Assembly (NCBI GenBank): GCA_950097015.1
Contig: CATNEN010000034.1
Location: 4,372,001 to 4,436,000, forward strand
DNA from: Macrostomum hystrix
Lineage: Eukaryota > Platyhelminthes > Macrostomidae
Length of the DNA: 64,000 bases
Direction of reading: 5' to 3'
In this document: positions 23,025-33,579 of the stretch, piece after piece
How positions within the stretch are numbered: position 1 is the first letter of the stretch
Layout: each line of letters opens with the position of its first letter
Notes under the pieces: model-generated
What the model was told of the DNA's origin: nothing
Databases searched by the model: none
The model's input: the letters and a program-made list of their open reading frames with translations, nothing else
Position numbers and translations under genes: made by a program

Positions 23025-23800
23025 GGTGTGACAGTCACAGTTCCAGCAAGCGGTGTGCCAGTCACAGTCACAGTTCCAGCAAGCGGTGTGCCAGTCACAG
23101 TCACAGTTCCAGCAAGCGGTGTGCCAGTCACAGTCACAGTTCCAGCAAGCGGTGTGCCAGTCACAGTCACAGTTCCAGCAAGCTGTGTGCCAGTCACAGT
23201 CACAGTTCCAGCAAGCGGTGTGCCAGTCACAGTCACAGTTCCAGCAAGCGGTGTGCCAGTCACAGTCACAGTTCCAGCAAGCGGTGTGCCAGTCACAGTC
23301 ACAGTTCCAGCAAGCGGTGTGCCAGTCACAGTCACAGTTCCAGCAAGCTGTGTGCCAGTCACAGTCACAGTTCCAGCAAGCGGTGTGCCAGTCACAGTCA
23401 CAGTTCCAGCAAGCGGTGTGCCAGTCACAGTCACAGTTCCAGCAAGCGGTGTGACAGTCACAGTCACAGTTCCAGCAAGCGGTGTGCCAGTCACAGTCAC
23501 AGTTCCAGCAAGCGGTGTGCCAGTCACAGTCACAGTTCCAGCAAGCGGTGTGCCAGTCACAGTCACAGTTCCAGCAAGCGGTGTGCCAGTCACAGTCACA
23601 GTTCCAGCAAGCGGTGTGCCAGTCACAGTCACAGTTCCAGCAAGCTGTGTGCCAGTCACAGTCACAGTTCCAGCAAGCGGTGTGCCAGTCACAGTCACAG
23701 TTCCAGCAAGCGGTGTGCCAGTCACAGTCACAGTTCCAGCAAGCGGTGTGACAGTCACAGTCACAGTTCCAGCAAGCGGTGTGCCAGTCACAGTCACAGC
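23025..23800. repeat. 33-bp minisatellite directly after the methyltransferase stop codon
   Basis: About 23 copies of CCAGCAAGCGGTGTGCCAGT plus CACAGTCACAGTT, 33 bp, nearly identical, with occasional GCTGTGTG and GTGTGAC variants. The period is a multiple of 3, so several frames on both strands are open for over 250 codons (SHSHSSSKRCA and WNCDCDWHTAC repeats). It lies in the inferred 3' UTR. Confidence 0.95.
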
Positions 23801-23802
23801 TG

Positions 23803-25041
23803 TCAGCTAGCCGGCAGTGTGAGTCCTCTCGCCACAAAGTAGAACTCAGCTGAGTCGCTGCGGCTGGCCGGAGGCTTGACTCGGCGCACCCCGCCAGCGA
23901 AGAACTTTCGCAGCGGCGCCTCCAGTCGCGGAGTCTCGGCGCTGTCCCACAGTTTGCAGATAAAACCGGCGCCAGGACGGCCCAATTGAAGGCAAAGCTG
24001 CAGCGCAAGCTCGCAGAGTTCAACGCAGACGGAGGCGTCGAGGCTGCGCTCGCCGGAGGCGCTGGGCGCCATGTCGGAGACCAGCCAGTCGACTTGCCTA
24101 TTGGCAAGAGCATTGCGGAGGGCGGCCAGACAGTCTGGCGAGCGGATGTCCAGCTCGGATAGGATTACTGCGTCTGGCACCGGGGCGATGTGCTGCTGGT
24201 CGAATGCCACCACCAGGCCTTGGCTGCGGGCCGGCTGCGGCACCTGGAAATTAAGTGAAAGTAACGCAGCACAAAAATAGCAAAGGTATGAAGGAACTAA
24301 GTATGAAAGTAGCGAAGGAGAAAATGTAACGGAGTGTCAAAGCAGGAAAGGTAGCGAAGGATGTAGGGAACGGAGATGGAAAGCAGCGAATCGTGAAAGT
24401 AGCGAAGTAGGGAACAATAAAAATAACGCAACAAGAAAGTAGCGAAGTATAAAAGCAACAGAGCATGATAGTAGAGTAGAAGGGAAGTAACAGAGCATGC
24501 AAGAAGCCAAGGAGGAAAGTAACGGAGCGTGCAAGTAGCGAAGGATGAAAGTAACGGAACATAAAAGTAGCTATCAGGATGAAAGTAACGGAGCATGAAA
24601 GTTGCTATAAGCATGAAAGTAACGGAGCATGAAAGTAGCTATAAGCATGAAAGTAACGGAGCATGAAAGTAGCGATAAGGATGAAAGTAACGGAGCATGA
24701 AAGTAGCTATAAGGATGAAAGTAACGGAGCATGAAAGAAGCTTTTAGGAAAAGTTGCGGGGGATTAAATAAGCGAACCTCGGGTCCCTTGAGCAGCCTGG
24801 CCAGAACCTGGGTCCAGGATCCGGGCGCGGCTCCGCACTCCACAACACACTGGCCAGGCTGGAACAGTTGCAGTTTGTCGTGCAACTCCAAAAGCTTGTA
24901 GGCGCTGCGGCACCTGTAGGACTCGTAGCGGGCCTTGCGCACGTAGACATCGCGCAGCTGGCGCACAACCCACGGGTTGCCAGGATTGCGGATTGCGGAA
25001 TAGAGCCGGCGCTGAAACTGGTGGGTTTCGGGATCGTAATC
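23803..25041 (-). CDS. mrm2: mitochondrial 2'-O-rRNA methyltransferase, MRM2/FtsJ family (5' end unresolved)
   Basis: Two exons read clearly: 25041-24778 and 24243-23803, joined in phase 0 (GPE|VPQP). The product matches the RrmJ/FtsJ family and best the MRM2 branch. It has ESYRCRSAYKLLE (catalytic Lys), the SAM-binding CGAAPGSW loop, SDMAPSASG (catalytic Asp), FICKLW (catalytic Lys) and KPPASRSDSAEFYF (catalytic Glu), i.e. the complete K-D-K-E tetrad. MRM2 methylates a uridine of the mitochondrial large-subunit rRNA A-loop. No in-frame ATG exists upstream in the first exon seen, and a stop lies just before GAG|GATTAC. The initiating exon with the targeting peptide must therefore lie further right, perhaps near 25850, beyond the 50-bp array. 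The intron donor GAG|GTTCGC is weak. Confidence 0.88.
24290..24738. repeat. 34-bp minisatellite in the mrm2 intron
   Basis: The unit is around GCATGAAAGTAGCTATAAGC plus ATGAAAGTAACGGA, well ordered from 24560 to 24735 and degenerate to the left. In gene sense the ordered units include CTTTCATCCTTATAG, which resembles a 3' splice site. Confidence 0.9.
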
Positions 25042-25129
25042 CTCGATTCACGCAAGACATCCCGAAAGTACAGTATTAGGGATTCATGTACCCAATTAGG
25101 CGTCACAGATTTTTTACAATTTTAGATTG

Positions 25130-25795
25130 AAATCCCCCCGTTAGAACTCACATATCCCCTAGATTGGGATTTTTCCCTTCTAAAATGGCACAGATCCCCT
25201 AGAATTGCAGTTTGGGATCTTGTTCCCTAATTAGATGGCACGGATCCCCTAGAACTGCAGTTTGGTATCTTGTTCCCTAATTAGATGTCACAGATCCCCT
25301 AGAACTGCAGTTTGGGATCTTGCTCCCTAATTAGATGTCACAGATCCCCTAGAACTGCAGTTTGGGATCTTGCTCCCTAATTAGATGTCACAGATCCCCT
25401 AGAACTGCAGTTTGGGATCTTGCTCTCTAATTAGATGTCACAGATCCCCTAGAACTGCAGTTTGGGATCTTGCTCCCTAATTAGATGTCACAGATCCCCT
25501 AGAACTGCAGTTTGGGATCTTGCTCCCTAATTAGATGTCACAGATACCCTAGAACTGCAGTTTGGGATCTTGCTCCCTAATTAGATGGCACGGATCCGCT
25601 AGAACTGCAGTTTGGGATCTTGTTCCCTAATTAGATGGCACGGATCCCCTAGAACTGCAGTTTGGGATCTTGCTCCCTAATTAGATGTCACAGATACCCT
25701 AGAACTGCAGTTTGGGATCTTGTTCCCTAATTAGATGGCACGGATCCCCTAGAACTGCAGTTTGGGATCTTGCTCCCTAATTAGAGGTGACTAAT
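25130..25795. repeat. 50-bp minisatellite upstream of the visible mrm2 exons
   Basis: About 13 copies of AGATGTCACAGATCCCCTAG, AACTGCAGTTTGGGATCTTG and CTCCCTAATT, 50 bp in total, with few substitutions. It probably occupies the first mrm2 intron. Confidence 0.95.
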
Positions 25796-25799
25796 TACT

Positions 25800-26640
25800 G
25801 TGACAGTTTAAAAATCCCCTAGAGAAAGGCACAATAACTCACCAATGGGAACTGTGAAGTGACAAAGACCAAACAAAGTATTGCATACTACCTGGTATTA
25901 GATAATAATCAATGTTATTTAGCACTATTTAAATGTGCATGTATTATTTATCACAAGACTGACATCAAAACTAGAAATTAAACATTACATCCATCCAAAT
26001 TAGGCCTAAAAATTAAGCACAAGAATTGAAAAGCAAAAAATATGAATTACAAACAAAAAATATGTCCTCACGATATTTGTACATTTTAGTCATTTCAATA
26101 TATAATCATGAAAGTAATCGAACCTTAAAATAGTATATTATTATTAAGCATTTTTTAAAGTAATGTATTGTCACGGACAACGTTAAAATACAAGTAAATA
26201 AAACGAGCAGCAAATTATAATAAGATTGCGTTGAGATACAACGGCAGGACATTGGAATTGTCATCTAATCAAAAAAGATAACACATATTCATAACCAATA
26301 GATGCGCTAACTTTCACACATCGGATATTATATGACTAGATAAATGATTATTAACGGTAATAACAAAGCGACTTTAGACACGCAACTTGAAATAATGTCA
26401 GACACGAGGTTGTAGAAACACGTGCGCAATGAGAAATGTTATTTAGACGAGAGAGGGGGAACAGGTGAGACAGGCAAGGGACAGGTAAGACAGGTGAGAC
26501 AGGACGTTAAGAGACGGACGTTGTGACAAAGAGACAGGAAAATAAGAATGCTTTTATAGAGACAAGAAACAGGAGGGTCTGCAAGAAATATGAAAACAGA
26601 ATAGGAATACAGGTAGAGTAGCTCGCTTGACAACAATTAA
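25800..26640. other. AT-rich region, possible mrm2 first exon near 25850
   Basis: At about 25855 (minus) the sequence CATTG|GTGAGT looks like a donor. An ATG lies 44 nt upstream of it, but the phase does not match the next exon, so I do not annotate it. Beyond it the DNA is AT-rich, with a short GACAGGTGAGACAGG repeat near 26460-26505. Confidence 0.35.
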
Positions 26641-26816
26641 ATAGAGAAAACTCAAAATCAATTATGAGTCTGAGTGTTTAATTGATGAGTCTGTGTGTTT
26701 AATTGATGAGTCTGAGTGTTTAATTGATGAGTCTGCCCTGAAGATGACCGATTGTGGTCGAAATGCATTGGCAAAATTCTAAGAAAATTGAAATGTTGAT
26801 TTTGAGTTTTCTCTAT
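26641..26816. mobile_element. MITE-like element with perfect 21-bp terminal inverted repeats
   Basis: The ends are ATAGAGAAAACTCAAAATCA at 26641 and its exact reverse complement finishing at 26816. Both flanks show TAA (TTAA on the left), compatible with a TAA/TTAA target duplication. The interior holds four copies of a 21-bp repeat (AATTGATGAGTCTGAGTGTT). It also has a small hairpin, GACC-loop-GGTC, between CTGAAGA and GAAA. No coding capacity. Confidence 0.72.
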
Positions 26817-26992
26817 TAAGAATAGGAATACAACACTCACTCGTCTATCAGCAATTCTCACTCAAAAAATTCTGGAGCATCTATAAATTTTATGAAGCGC
26901 GTAAAATCAGTCCGGAATAGTGCAAACTGGGAGCAACAGAAATGATTATGGAATCATCTCCAGCAATTCCTAACACGCAAAAACACCTGAAT

Positions 26993-29900
26993 CTAAAATC
27001 GATTCGCTTTGATGCCGCTGAGCAGTCGGGCAGCCGGGCCGACACCGCCGGTGGGTCCCGAACCCGACGCCGACGCTCCCGCCGAGCCAGGCGGCTCAGC
27101 GGATGAGTCGACAGCGGCGGCGACCTCTTCTAGGAAGGCGCGCGTATTCAATACGGATGTGCCGCCTAGTAGTACATTGACGACGGCATTGTTGCGATTG
27201 CAATTATGCACGGCCAGGGTTTCAACGTAGGTGACGCCGCCAACAACAAAGACTATTAGATCGGCTGGTCTTTGTTGGGCCGCCGTTGGCGGAGCCGACA
27301 CAAACGGGTAAGCGGCCTCTTTTAGCTTGGCTTTGCAGGCCTGATCAATCAGGTCGGCTAGAAGCGGCTGGTGCTGTGTGAAAATATTCTCCACGCCTTT
27401 AATGCCCTTGAATAGGCGCTTAGTCACGGATAGCGGCGTCTGGGTGCCGAATAGGTCATGTGTTCGAGCCTTCGAGCCACCGTACCTGAAATGCAGGGCT
27501 TATGAAATGGAAATGGGAACAGAGAGCGTGGAAATGGGAACAAAGGGCTCGGAAAGGGGATCAGAGAGGGTGGAAAGGGGATAAGAAAGGGCGGAAAGGG
27601 GAACAGAGAGGGCGGAAAGGGGAACAGAGAGGGTGGAAAAGGGATCAGAGAGGGTGGAAGGGGGAACAGGGGCGGAAAGGGGAACAGAGAGGGCGGAAAG
27701 GGGATCAGAGAGGGCGGAAAAGGGAACAGGGGCGGAAAGGGGAACAGAGAGGGCGGAAAAGGGAACAGGGTGTGGCGCCGTCGGTCTATCGCGGCCAGGC
27801 GCATGGATAGCCTGAGCGTGGGCGGGCGCGGGGCCGCCAATGTCCTTTAACTCTTCGCTAACTTATTAATATACAGGCCTAGGGCGTGGCACGTTGCCAC
27901 CGCTCAATAATATCGCACGTTGTACTTGTGTTTCGCGTTCTATATAAGTGATGTGACTGATGCACAAATATAATTATCTTGTTCGCTCTAAACTAACAAA
28001 CATATGAGTCTCTCTAAACGACACGACACAGGGGCGGAAAGGGGAACAGAGAGGGCGGAAAGGGGATCAGAGAGGGCGGAAAGGGGATCAGAGAGAGCGG
28101 AAAGGGGAACTAAAGAGAAGGCAATTAGGAACGCAGCGAAAGGGAACTAAAAAGCAGAAATCGAGTACAAAAGTACATTTAGGGGAGATAAGAACAGCAA
28201 GGGAGAGAGGAAGGGAATATAGGATCTCTACAAAAAACACCAGCTCATATATTTTGCAAAACCAATGTCGCACCTGAGCATAGCAGCAATGAGTCCGGTC
28301 TGCTGTTCGGTTAGTCCCCTCCGGTTCAAAGCGTCCCGCAGAGCGGGCAGCGCCGAAGCGGCCTGAGTCTCGTAGCGCAGGGCGAACAGCAGGGCCAGCC
28401 GGAGGGCGTCCAGCTCGGCGACCTTCGGCGAGGCGATGAGCTGCTGGACACGCTGAAGGTGGGCGTGGGCCTCGCCGCCCAGAGCTGCAAGCTCCTGCTC
28501 CAGCTCGGACACCTGCGGACAGGTGAGCAAGCGACCGGTGAAATTTAGGCACACTTCCTTTAGCATATAGGAAAAAATAATTAACAGATGGCACCGAGCG
28601 AACTTCTGACGAAAAGGTCGAGAGTTCGAATCTCAACCAATGGGAGACTCCGTGAGCAAGACACTTGATTCCCCAGTGCGAGGCCACATTCATTTGGGGC
28701 GCAGCCGCCGGGAGAAGGCTTGTCGTGCATTTTACGCCCTTGAGGGCCAACCTCCAAGGCAAGGTGAGAGTGTACACTGCCTGACGATGAGAAAGTCAGG
28801 GCAGATGTACACCTGTGTGAGCGTGTTCCTGCGTACAGTATCTGTGTGCGTATGTGCCCAGGACTACAGTTACCAAATGATGTGCCATCCTGCAATTATC
28901 ATTATTTATATTATTATTGAGGGAATAGCAATCTTAGAGGATAAAAATCACACTTTAAAGTAAAAGAATTGGAAAGAAACGAAAAACAGCATCAAACGCA
29001 GAGAAATCTCACCTCAAGCAGGTTACGGTCGCCAACCAGCTTAGAGATCTCGGACATAAGATTGACATGCTTTGTCACACTGCCCGATAATTTTTTGAAG
29101 GCTGGATAATTTTCAACAAAATTTTTCATATCGCCAATGCTTTCAATTTTGCCAGCCGTGGCCTGCTGTTTGCGTTGAAAGTCTTCCATAAGAAGCTTGA
29201 CAGCGGCGCCCAGATCTCCAAAGTTCACGTGCCAATGATCCCGATAAAAGTCGTCATATTGTACACTTAGATTGAGTTTAGTGTCGCCTAGTTCGACAAC
29301 ATTGTTACGAATGCCTAACAGTTCGTGTACCATGGCCTGGTAGGTCCATTGGTTTAAGAGAGGCGTGACGGGATCCTCGCGACGATCTAGTATCAGCAGG
29401 TGCGTGGTTCCGCGTTCCTGGAATTGGTTTCCAGGTATTTTAAATGAACTAATGAAAATGGAAATGAAACCTAATTCAGTTAGGCCAGATACACTGCCAG
29501 TTGCACAGCCGCAGCTATTGCGCGGCGCATCCAAAGGTTATGTACAGCTGTTCAGTCCGTGGACCTGATTAGTCCGTGGACCAACATACCTAATATTTTC
29601 GCCGCTAAGTTGAGACCTAATTAACAGCTGGGTAAACTGAAGCAATGAGAAATCAACTGTCTGTCTGATAAACACAAATTTTTGCGATGCTAAGATTTTC
29701 AATGCAGACCTTATTTGGAAAACTAGAAATGAAGTGTCTGATCACCTACTAACAGTCGCTAGTGTAGCTAGCTCGAGTCACTAGTCGATAGGATTAGCGC
29801 CTAGCTTAGCAGAGTAGTTAGCTCATACAGGCTATGGTGTTCTTATCTTAGTATCTTAGTATCGTTCAAAAGTTCAGTTAAGCTTTAAAGCATAAAGAGT

Positions 29901-30809
29901 ACCATAGCGCTTGTGCTTGGAAAAACGTTGGCCGGTTATTCCACGGTTTTTCCACCACTATATGGCACACCCGCGGAAATTTTGTCTGCGACTTTGTTCC
30001 AGCCAATAAGATAGCTCGGATGAGCCTCAGCCAATAGCAATCGCTGACAGGCTGGGAGGGGTCCAGAACGGCTATAAATATAGGACACATTCCCCGGCCG
30101 AAAGTAAATAGCTACCAGAAGTAGAGGAAAGACTTACACTAGACAAAAATTTATAAAGCGAATATTTTAAAATATGAATCCGCCCTTATCTCACCTGAAA
30201 GTTAAACAAGCCCTCTTTTTCTCGTTCAACCAGACCGGCAAGTTGTTCGGCTAGTCGACGGGCATTAGGAGACGAATTCTGATAGCGAATAAATGGCAGC
30301 CGCTTCAAGGACAGCAGCACTCCGGTTAGGCCCTCGGCGCAGCGCTGCAACGCGGCAGGCTGCCAGGCGAATCCGCGCACAGCTCGACGCTGATTGGCTG
30401 TGAATAGCAGCGGACTCAAAGCCAGATAATCGGCGAATACCTCTTGAACTTCGCGCACGACTTCTTGCTCGTCGTGCTCTGCTAGGCTCTTTAGATCTTG
30501 CCGACTAATAGCCTGACTAAAGAACAGGCAGTAGGAGCCGTACTTTGGATTGCGCAACTCGCCATGCAGCAGCTGCATATTGGCTTTAGTTGGTCGGATA
30601 AATACCACAGCTTTGAGGTGTTTCATTGGTTGCCGGGGACTCTCTAGTCTTTCTAATAGGAACACTTCATGCTTGCTAATTTCGGACATTGTGTAGGCAA
30701 CTGACAGTATCTCAATGGTCTCTTGGTCCATTAGTAGAATCTTCATGCCTTGGCCGCTAACCTGCAGCATAGTCTGGATATAATCTCGAATGGCTTTCAC
30801 AACATCCAT
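26993..30809 (-). CDS. vps45: VPS45, Sec1/Munc18-family vesicle fusion regulator (four exons, complete)
   Basis: Exons 30809-30195, 29417-29013, 28512-28274 and 27485-26993 join in phases 0, 0 and 2 and give 583 residues (human VPS45: 570). Collinear SM-family segments are KILLMDQETIEILSVAYTMS, SLAEHDEQEVVREVQE, LLILDRREDPVTPLLNQWTY, QAMVHELLGIRNN, ENYPAFKKLSGSVTKHV, GDRNLLEVSELEQELA, LFKGIKGVENIFTQHQP and IVFVVGGVTYVE. SM proteins of this branch bind Tlg2/syntaxin-16-type SNAREs and promote endosome/trans-Golgi fusion; this is family knowledge. The ATG at 30809 was chosen because MDVVKAIRDYI aligns with the usual start. A TTTCAG acceptor lies about 37 nt upstream. The introns hold a SINE, SINE fragments, a minisatellite and a solo LTR. 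Confidence 0.96.
27510..28105. repeat. 21-bp purine-rich minisatellite in vps45 intron 3, split by an insertion
   Basis: Units of about GGGCGGAAAGGGGAACAGAGA occupy 27510-27770 and continue at 28029-28105. The interruption is the 258-bp solo-LTR-like insert. In gene sense the array is polypyrimidine. Confidence 0.92.
27771..28028 (+). mobile_element. solo LTR inserted into a minisatellite
   Basis: The 258-bp insert begins TGTGGCGCC and ends ACACGACA (TG...CA), and is flanked by a perfect 5-bp duplication, CAGGG (27766-27770 and 28029-28033). Removing insert and one CAGGG restores a normal array unit (GAACAGGGGCGG). It contains a TATA-like CTATATAAG near 27937-27945. These are textbook features of an LTR retrotransposon solo LTR. 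Orientation is assumed from the TATA motif. Confidence 0.82.
28583..28905 (+). mobile_element. tRNA-derived SINE, family 1, in vps45 intron 2
   Basis: Same family as 12783-13050. It has a B box (GAGTTCGAATCTC), then GAGGCCACATTCATTTGGGG, AGTGTACACTGCCTGACG, GGGCAGATGTACACCTGTG and GCGTACAGTATCTGTGTGCG. The tail runs into an AT-rich TTATTATTTATATTATTATT stretch. It lies antisense to vps45. Confidence 0.83.
29500..29650 (-). mobile_element. truncated SINE, family 2, in vps45 intron 1
   Basis: In reverse orientation it carries the family-2 body (CAGCTGTTAATTAGG, CCACGGACTGAACAGCTGTA, GATGCGCCGCGCAATAGCTG) but no tRNA head, so it is 5'-truncated. A short internal duplication of the GTCCGTGGACC motif is present. 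Confidence 0.68.
30003..30080 (+). promoter_or_regulatory. CCAAT/TATA promoter-like module, antisense in vps45 intron 1
   Basis: Two CCAAT boxes (30003-30007 and 30031-30035) lie 38-66 bp upstream of TATAAATA (30073-30080), then a GC-containing stretch. The order and spacing fit a pol II core promoter on the plus strand, but no gene follows that I can recognise. It may belong to an inserted element. Confidence 0.45.
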
Positions 30810-30829
30810 GATCAATGTGATGAATGAAG

Positions 30830-32290
30830 TGCTGGGACTTGAAGCTGAAATCATTAGCAAATCAAAGTAAAAACGTTAACATTTATCATGACAAAACCTC
30901 TTTTAATATTTTATATTTGATCCTTTTCTTTTGCCATAGACATTATTTAAGAATTTAACTGCATGCCATTGTTAGCAAAGAACTAAGTATATAAAACTTA
31001 TTCAGATAAGATCTTCATTCAATAATCATATTTTTGTTATAATAAAGAACAACTAATAAGTGCAAATGCAACATTATCACTGAACGGTTATGTCATTGAT
31101 GTGCAACATAAAACACAAAACTTTTGCAATGCAATTTTTTGTATAGTCATTGGTTTGCATGCTATAGCTGGTTTCACTAAAACTAAAATGTCTGTGGCAA
31201 AATAAATTGTGTAAAAATAGCTAATTTTCTAGTTGTTTTTTCACCTATATTCTTCAAGCCGACAAAGTAAACAACAAAGAATAGTATTTCTAGGAAAATT
31301 CTAGACAAATATGATTATATAATTGCAGCTGATGGAGACAGACAAAAAACAATACAAAGAAACAAATCAAATCAATACAAATTTGTCTAGCAAGAATCAA
31401 ACATTAGGTAAGGTGGCTTGCTTTGCTTATATGACACATTTACTTTATATAAGTAATTAGACTAGCAATTAAGTAGATCTTTAAAATCACAATCGGGAAA
31501 CAAAAAAGTAAAATAGCTACTTTTCTTAAAGATTGAGATATTGAGTTGCTCATCTGAATATCTGTACTATCTAAATTGAAAATAATATCTAGCAATAGGC
31601 CTTAGTGTATGAATAGGGACAATGCTCAAAAAACATGGCTGCCAAGCCCCTGAGTTATGAAATTATAGACATGGCTACTATGCTATTAAGCAAGTCACAA
31701 CAATTCTCTAATTTCACACAATAATATTTTACAAAAAATGATTATTTTCTTAGCTACTGCAAGTAATACTAAAACTTGCAAGAGTTCTGCATGGCTTGGC
31801 ACTGTCTATAGCCAACACCAAAGAGATAGAGATCATCTTCCAAACCATTTGGAACAATTACGAGGTCAAGGGATTATATTGTCAGCTAAAGCAGTCAAAA
31901 AAGTCAACATTGAATTTTATTTGATAAACAGTCCAAAGGAAAATTTTCAATTTGACAAATTTTCCATAAGATTATTTTCAATTTGATGAACATTCCCTTG
32001 CTACTCAAAATTGCTGACCACAACAATTTGACAAAAATGACAAAAATTCTAGGATCCATCGGCTCAATATAATGAATTTGATTGCTTGGTCAAAATTTTT
32101 ACCTTGAAGGCACTGCTTTCACTGGCCTTCATGGCATGGCAAAATTACCCAATTATTTAAGGTAGTTGTAATTTTTGGTGACCATACAATAGCTATTCAT
32201 AATATGGTCATTGTACTGACAAAAAAAGTTAGGCATAGTTCTAGTTTACTTTGTTATACTATTCTGCCTTTTATTAAATTATTTTACCAT
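30830..32290. other. AT-rich intergenic region
   Basis: No coding region, RNA gene or tandem array recognised in about 1.4 kb upstream of vps45. Confidence 0.4.
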
Positions 32291-32316
32291 CTTTCTATCA
32301 ATTTCATCTTCTAGTC

Positions 32317-32562
32317 CTAAACAGGATAATAAACAGAGGCCCAGTACAGCATGGCACTGAAGGGGTTATGGTACATACAGCACCAGATGTACTCCTCAAG
32401 ATGGGCCTCAAAAAGCATGTTGCTTGTTCTGTGCATGGCGCCCAGGCGCCTCTTGGCCAGGGCCCAAGTCCTGTCCCAGGGACCCTTGATATGGTTTGTG
32501 TGCACTGTTGGGTCAGCTGGGTCCACGAAGAGTAGACGGTGGTTTACCACCACATGATTCTG
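32317..32562 (-). pseudogene. Merlin/ISXO2-type DDE transposase fragment
   Basis: The minus strand encodes NHVVVNHRLLFVDP, THIHT-like VHTNHIKGPWDRTW and AKRRLGAMHR, then a LEEYIW segment, ending YYPV and a stop. VNHS.-FVDP-HTN-IE-W plus a (L)EF.WR tail is the signature of the ISXO2-like transposase domain found in IS1016/Merlin elements. Just upstream (about 32575-32605) DPIITDG, the expected catalytic Asp region, is followed at once by a stop and a gap. The gene is therefore broken: only the C-terminal half survives. Confidence rests on motif order. Confidence 0.66.
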
Positions 32563-33172
32563 TAACCCAAAATAGGTCAGTCAGCCGTCAGTGATGATTG
32601 GGTCCCTGGTAGCATGTGGTGTTTTGAAAATACATGAAATTATTATAACAATGTAAGAAAAAATAGAAATAATATTACAAAGTAAACTATAACTATGTAT
32701 GTCCAAAATTGATATTCATATGGTGACAATGTAATTGGAGTGATATGTTGTGAAACCATAAAAATAACAAAATGGCATTCAAACAGTGACCGTACACTAT
32801 ACACTTACAGGTCTTAAGAATTTTAGTTTAAATTTGCTTATGTAAATTGCTGAAATTTTAGCTTACAGCACCCACACAACACCTTTGGGAACATCCTTTG
32901 CTGGTTGCGCGCACTATTATGCCGTCTGAGCACACTACTAGGCCTATGACATCTGAGTAACATGCAATGCAATTGACTTATAGACACTGTCAGTCATCTG
33001 TTCATTGGTTGTTATACAAAACTGTCGTTAACAGTTGTTTTAAAAACAGTTTGAATTAAATGTGCGAAACTAGAAGATTGCCGATTTGCTTTCTATGTGA
33101 CACATTTTGCACACAAAAATTATTCTGGAAATGGAGGTGGTATAGTGGAGACAACAAATAATATATAATAAT

Positions 33173-33568
33173 GGTAGTTGTTATTTGTCCGGTTAACCAC
33201 CCAAGGACTTAATTTCTCCCCTTTCAATGAGCAGGAGCAACGATCCTCCCAAAGACCACTCTTGCCCTGCTAATAGCCATCTTGAGTCTTGACCTCACAA
33301 AGACCAAACTATACCCTTGAACTAAGTTAGTCCCTGAAACAACCGAATTTCTGGAAAAGGTTTTAATTTTTTTAATTAGCTGATAAGCGAAAATAATTTG
33401 AGACACAAACTTCAAATCTGAATGACTGTCCTTTTGCAGCTTGTTAATTATTTCATCTTACAAATGATAGAGGTTCTCGTGGTAGCGCTACAACCCCTAC
33501 AACCTCGATTAACCGGACGAATAATCAAACGGCAATTTGTCCGGTTAACCGGACAAATAACAACTGCC
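33173..33568. mobile_element. non-autonomous DNA transposon (MITE), 26-bp TIRs, 9-bp target duplication
   Basis: The left end is GGTAGTTGTTATTTGTCCGG followed by TTAACC. The right end is its reverse complement with one mismatch. A perfect 9-bp direct repeat, TATAATAAT, flanks both sides (33164-33172 and 33569-33577). Additional AACCGGAC copies lie inside the right end. At 396 bp with no coding frame it must be mobilised in trans. The GG terminus and 8-9 bp duplication fit Merlin elements (a Merlin-type transposase remnant lies 600 bp left) but would also fit MULE-type elements. Confidence 0.8.
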
Positions 33569-33579
33569 TATAATAATTA

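Noticed and set aside
22905-24113. 402-residue WNCDCDWHTAC-repeat protein and TVTVTGTPLAG frame
   Set aside because: The 33-bp array has no stops in several frames on both strands; the real gene in this region is mrm2, whose stop precedes the array.
28583-28640. Functional tRNA gene
   Set aside because: Only the B box and a weak A box fit; cloverleaf arms do not pair and the sequence continues into a SINE body.
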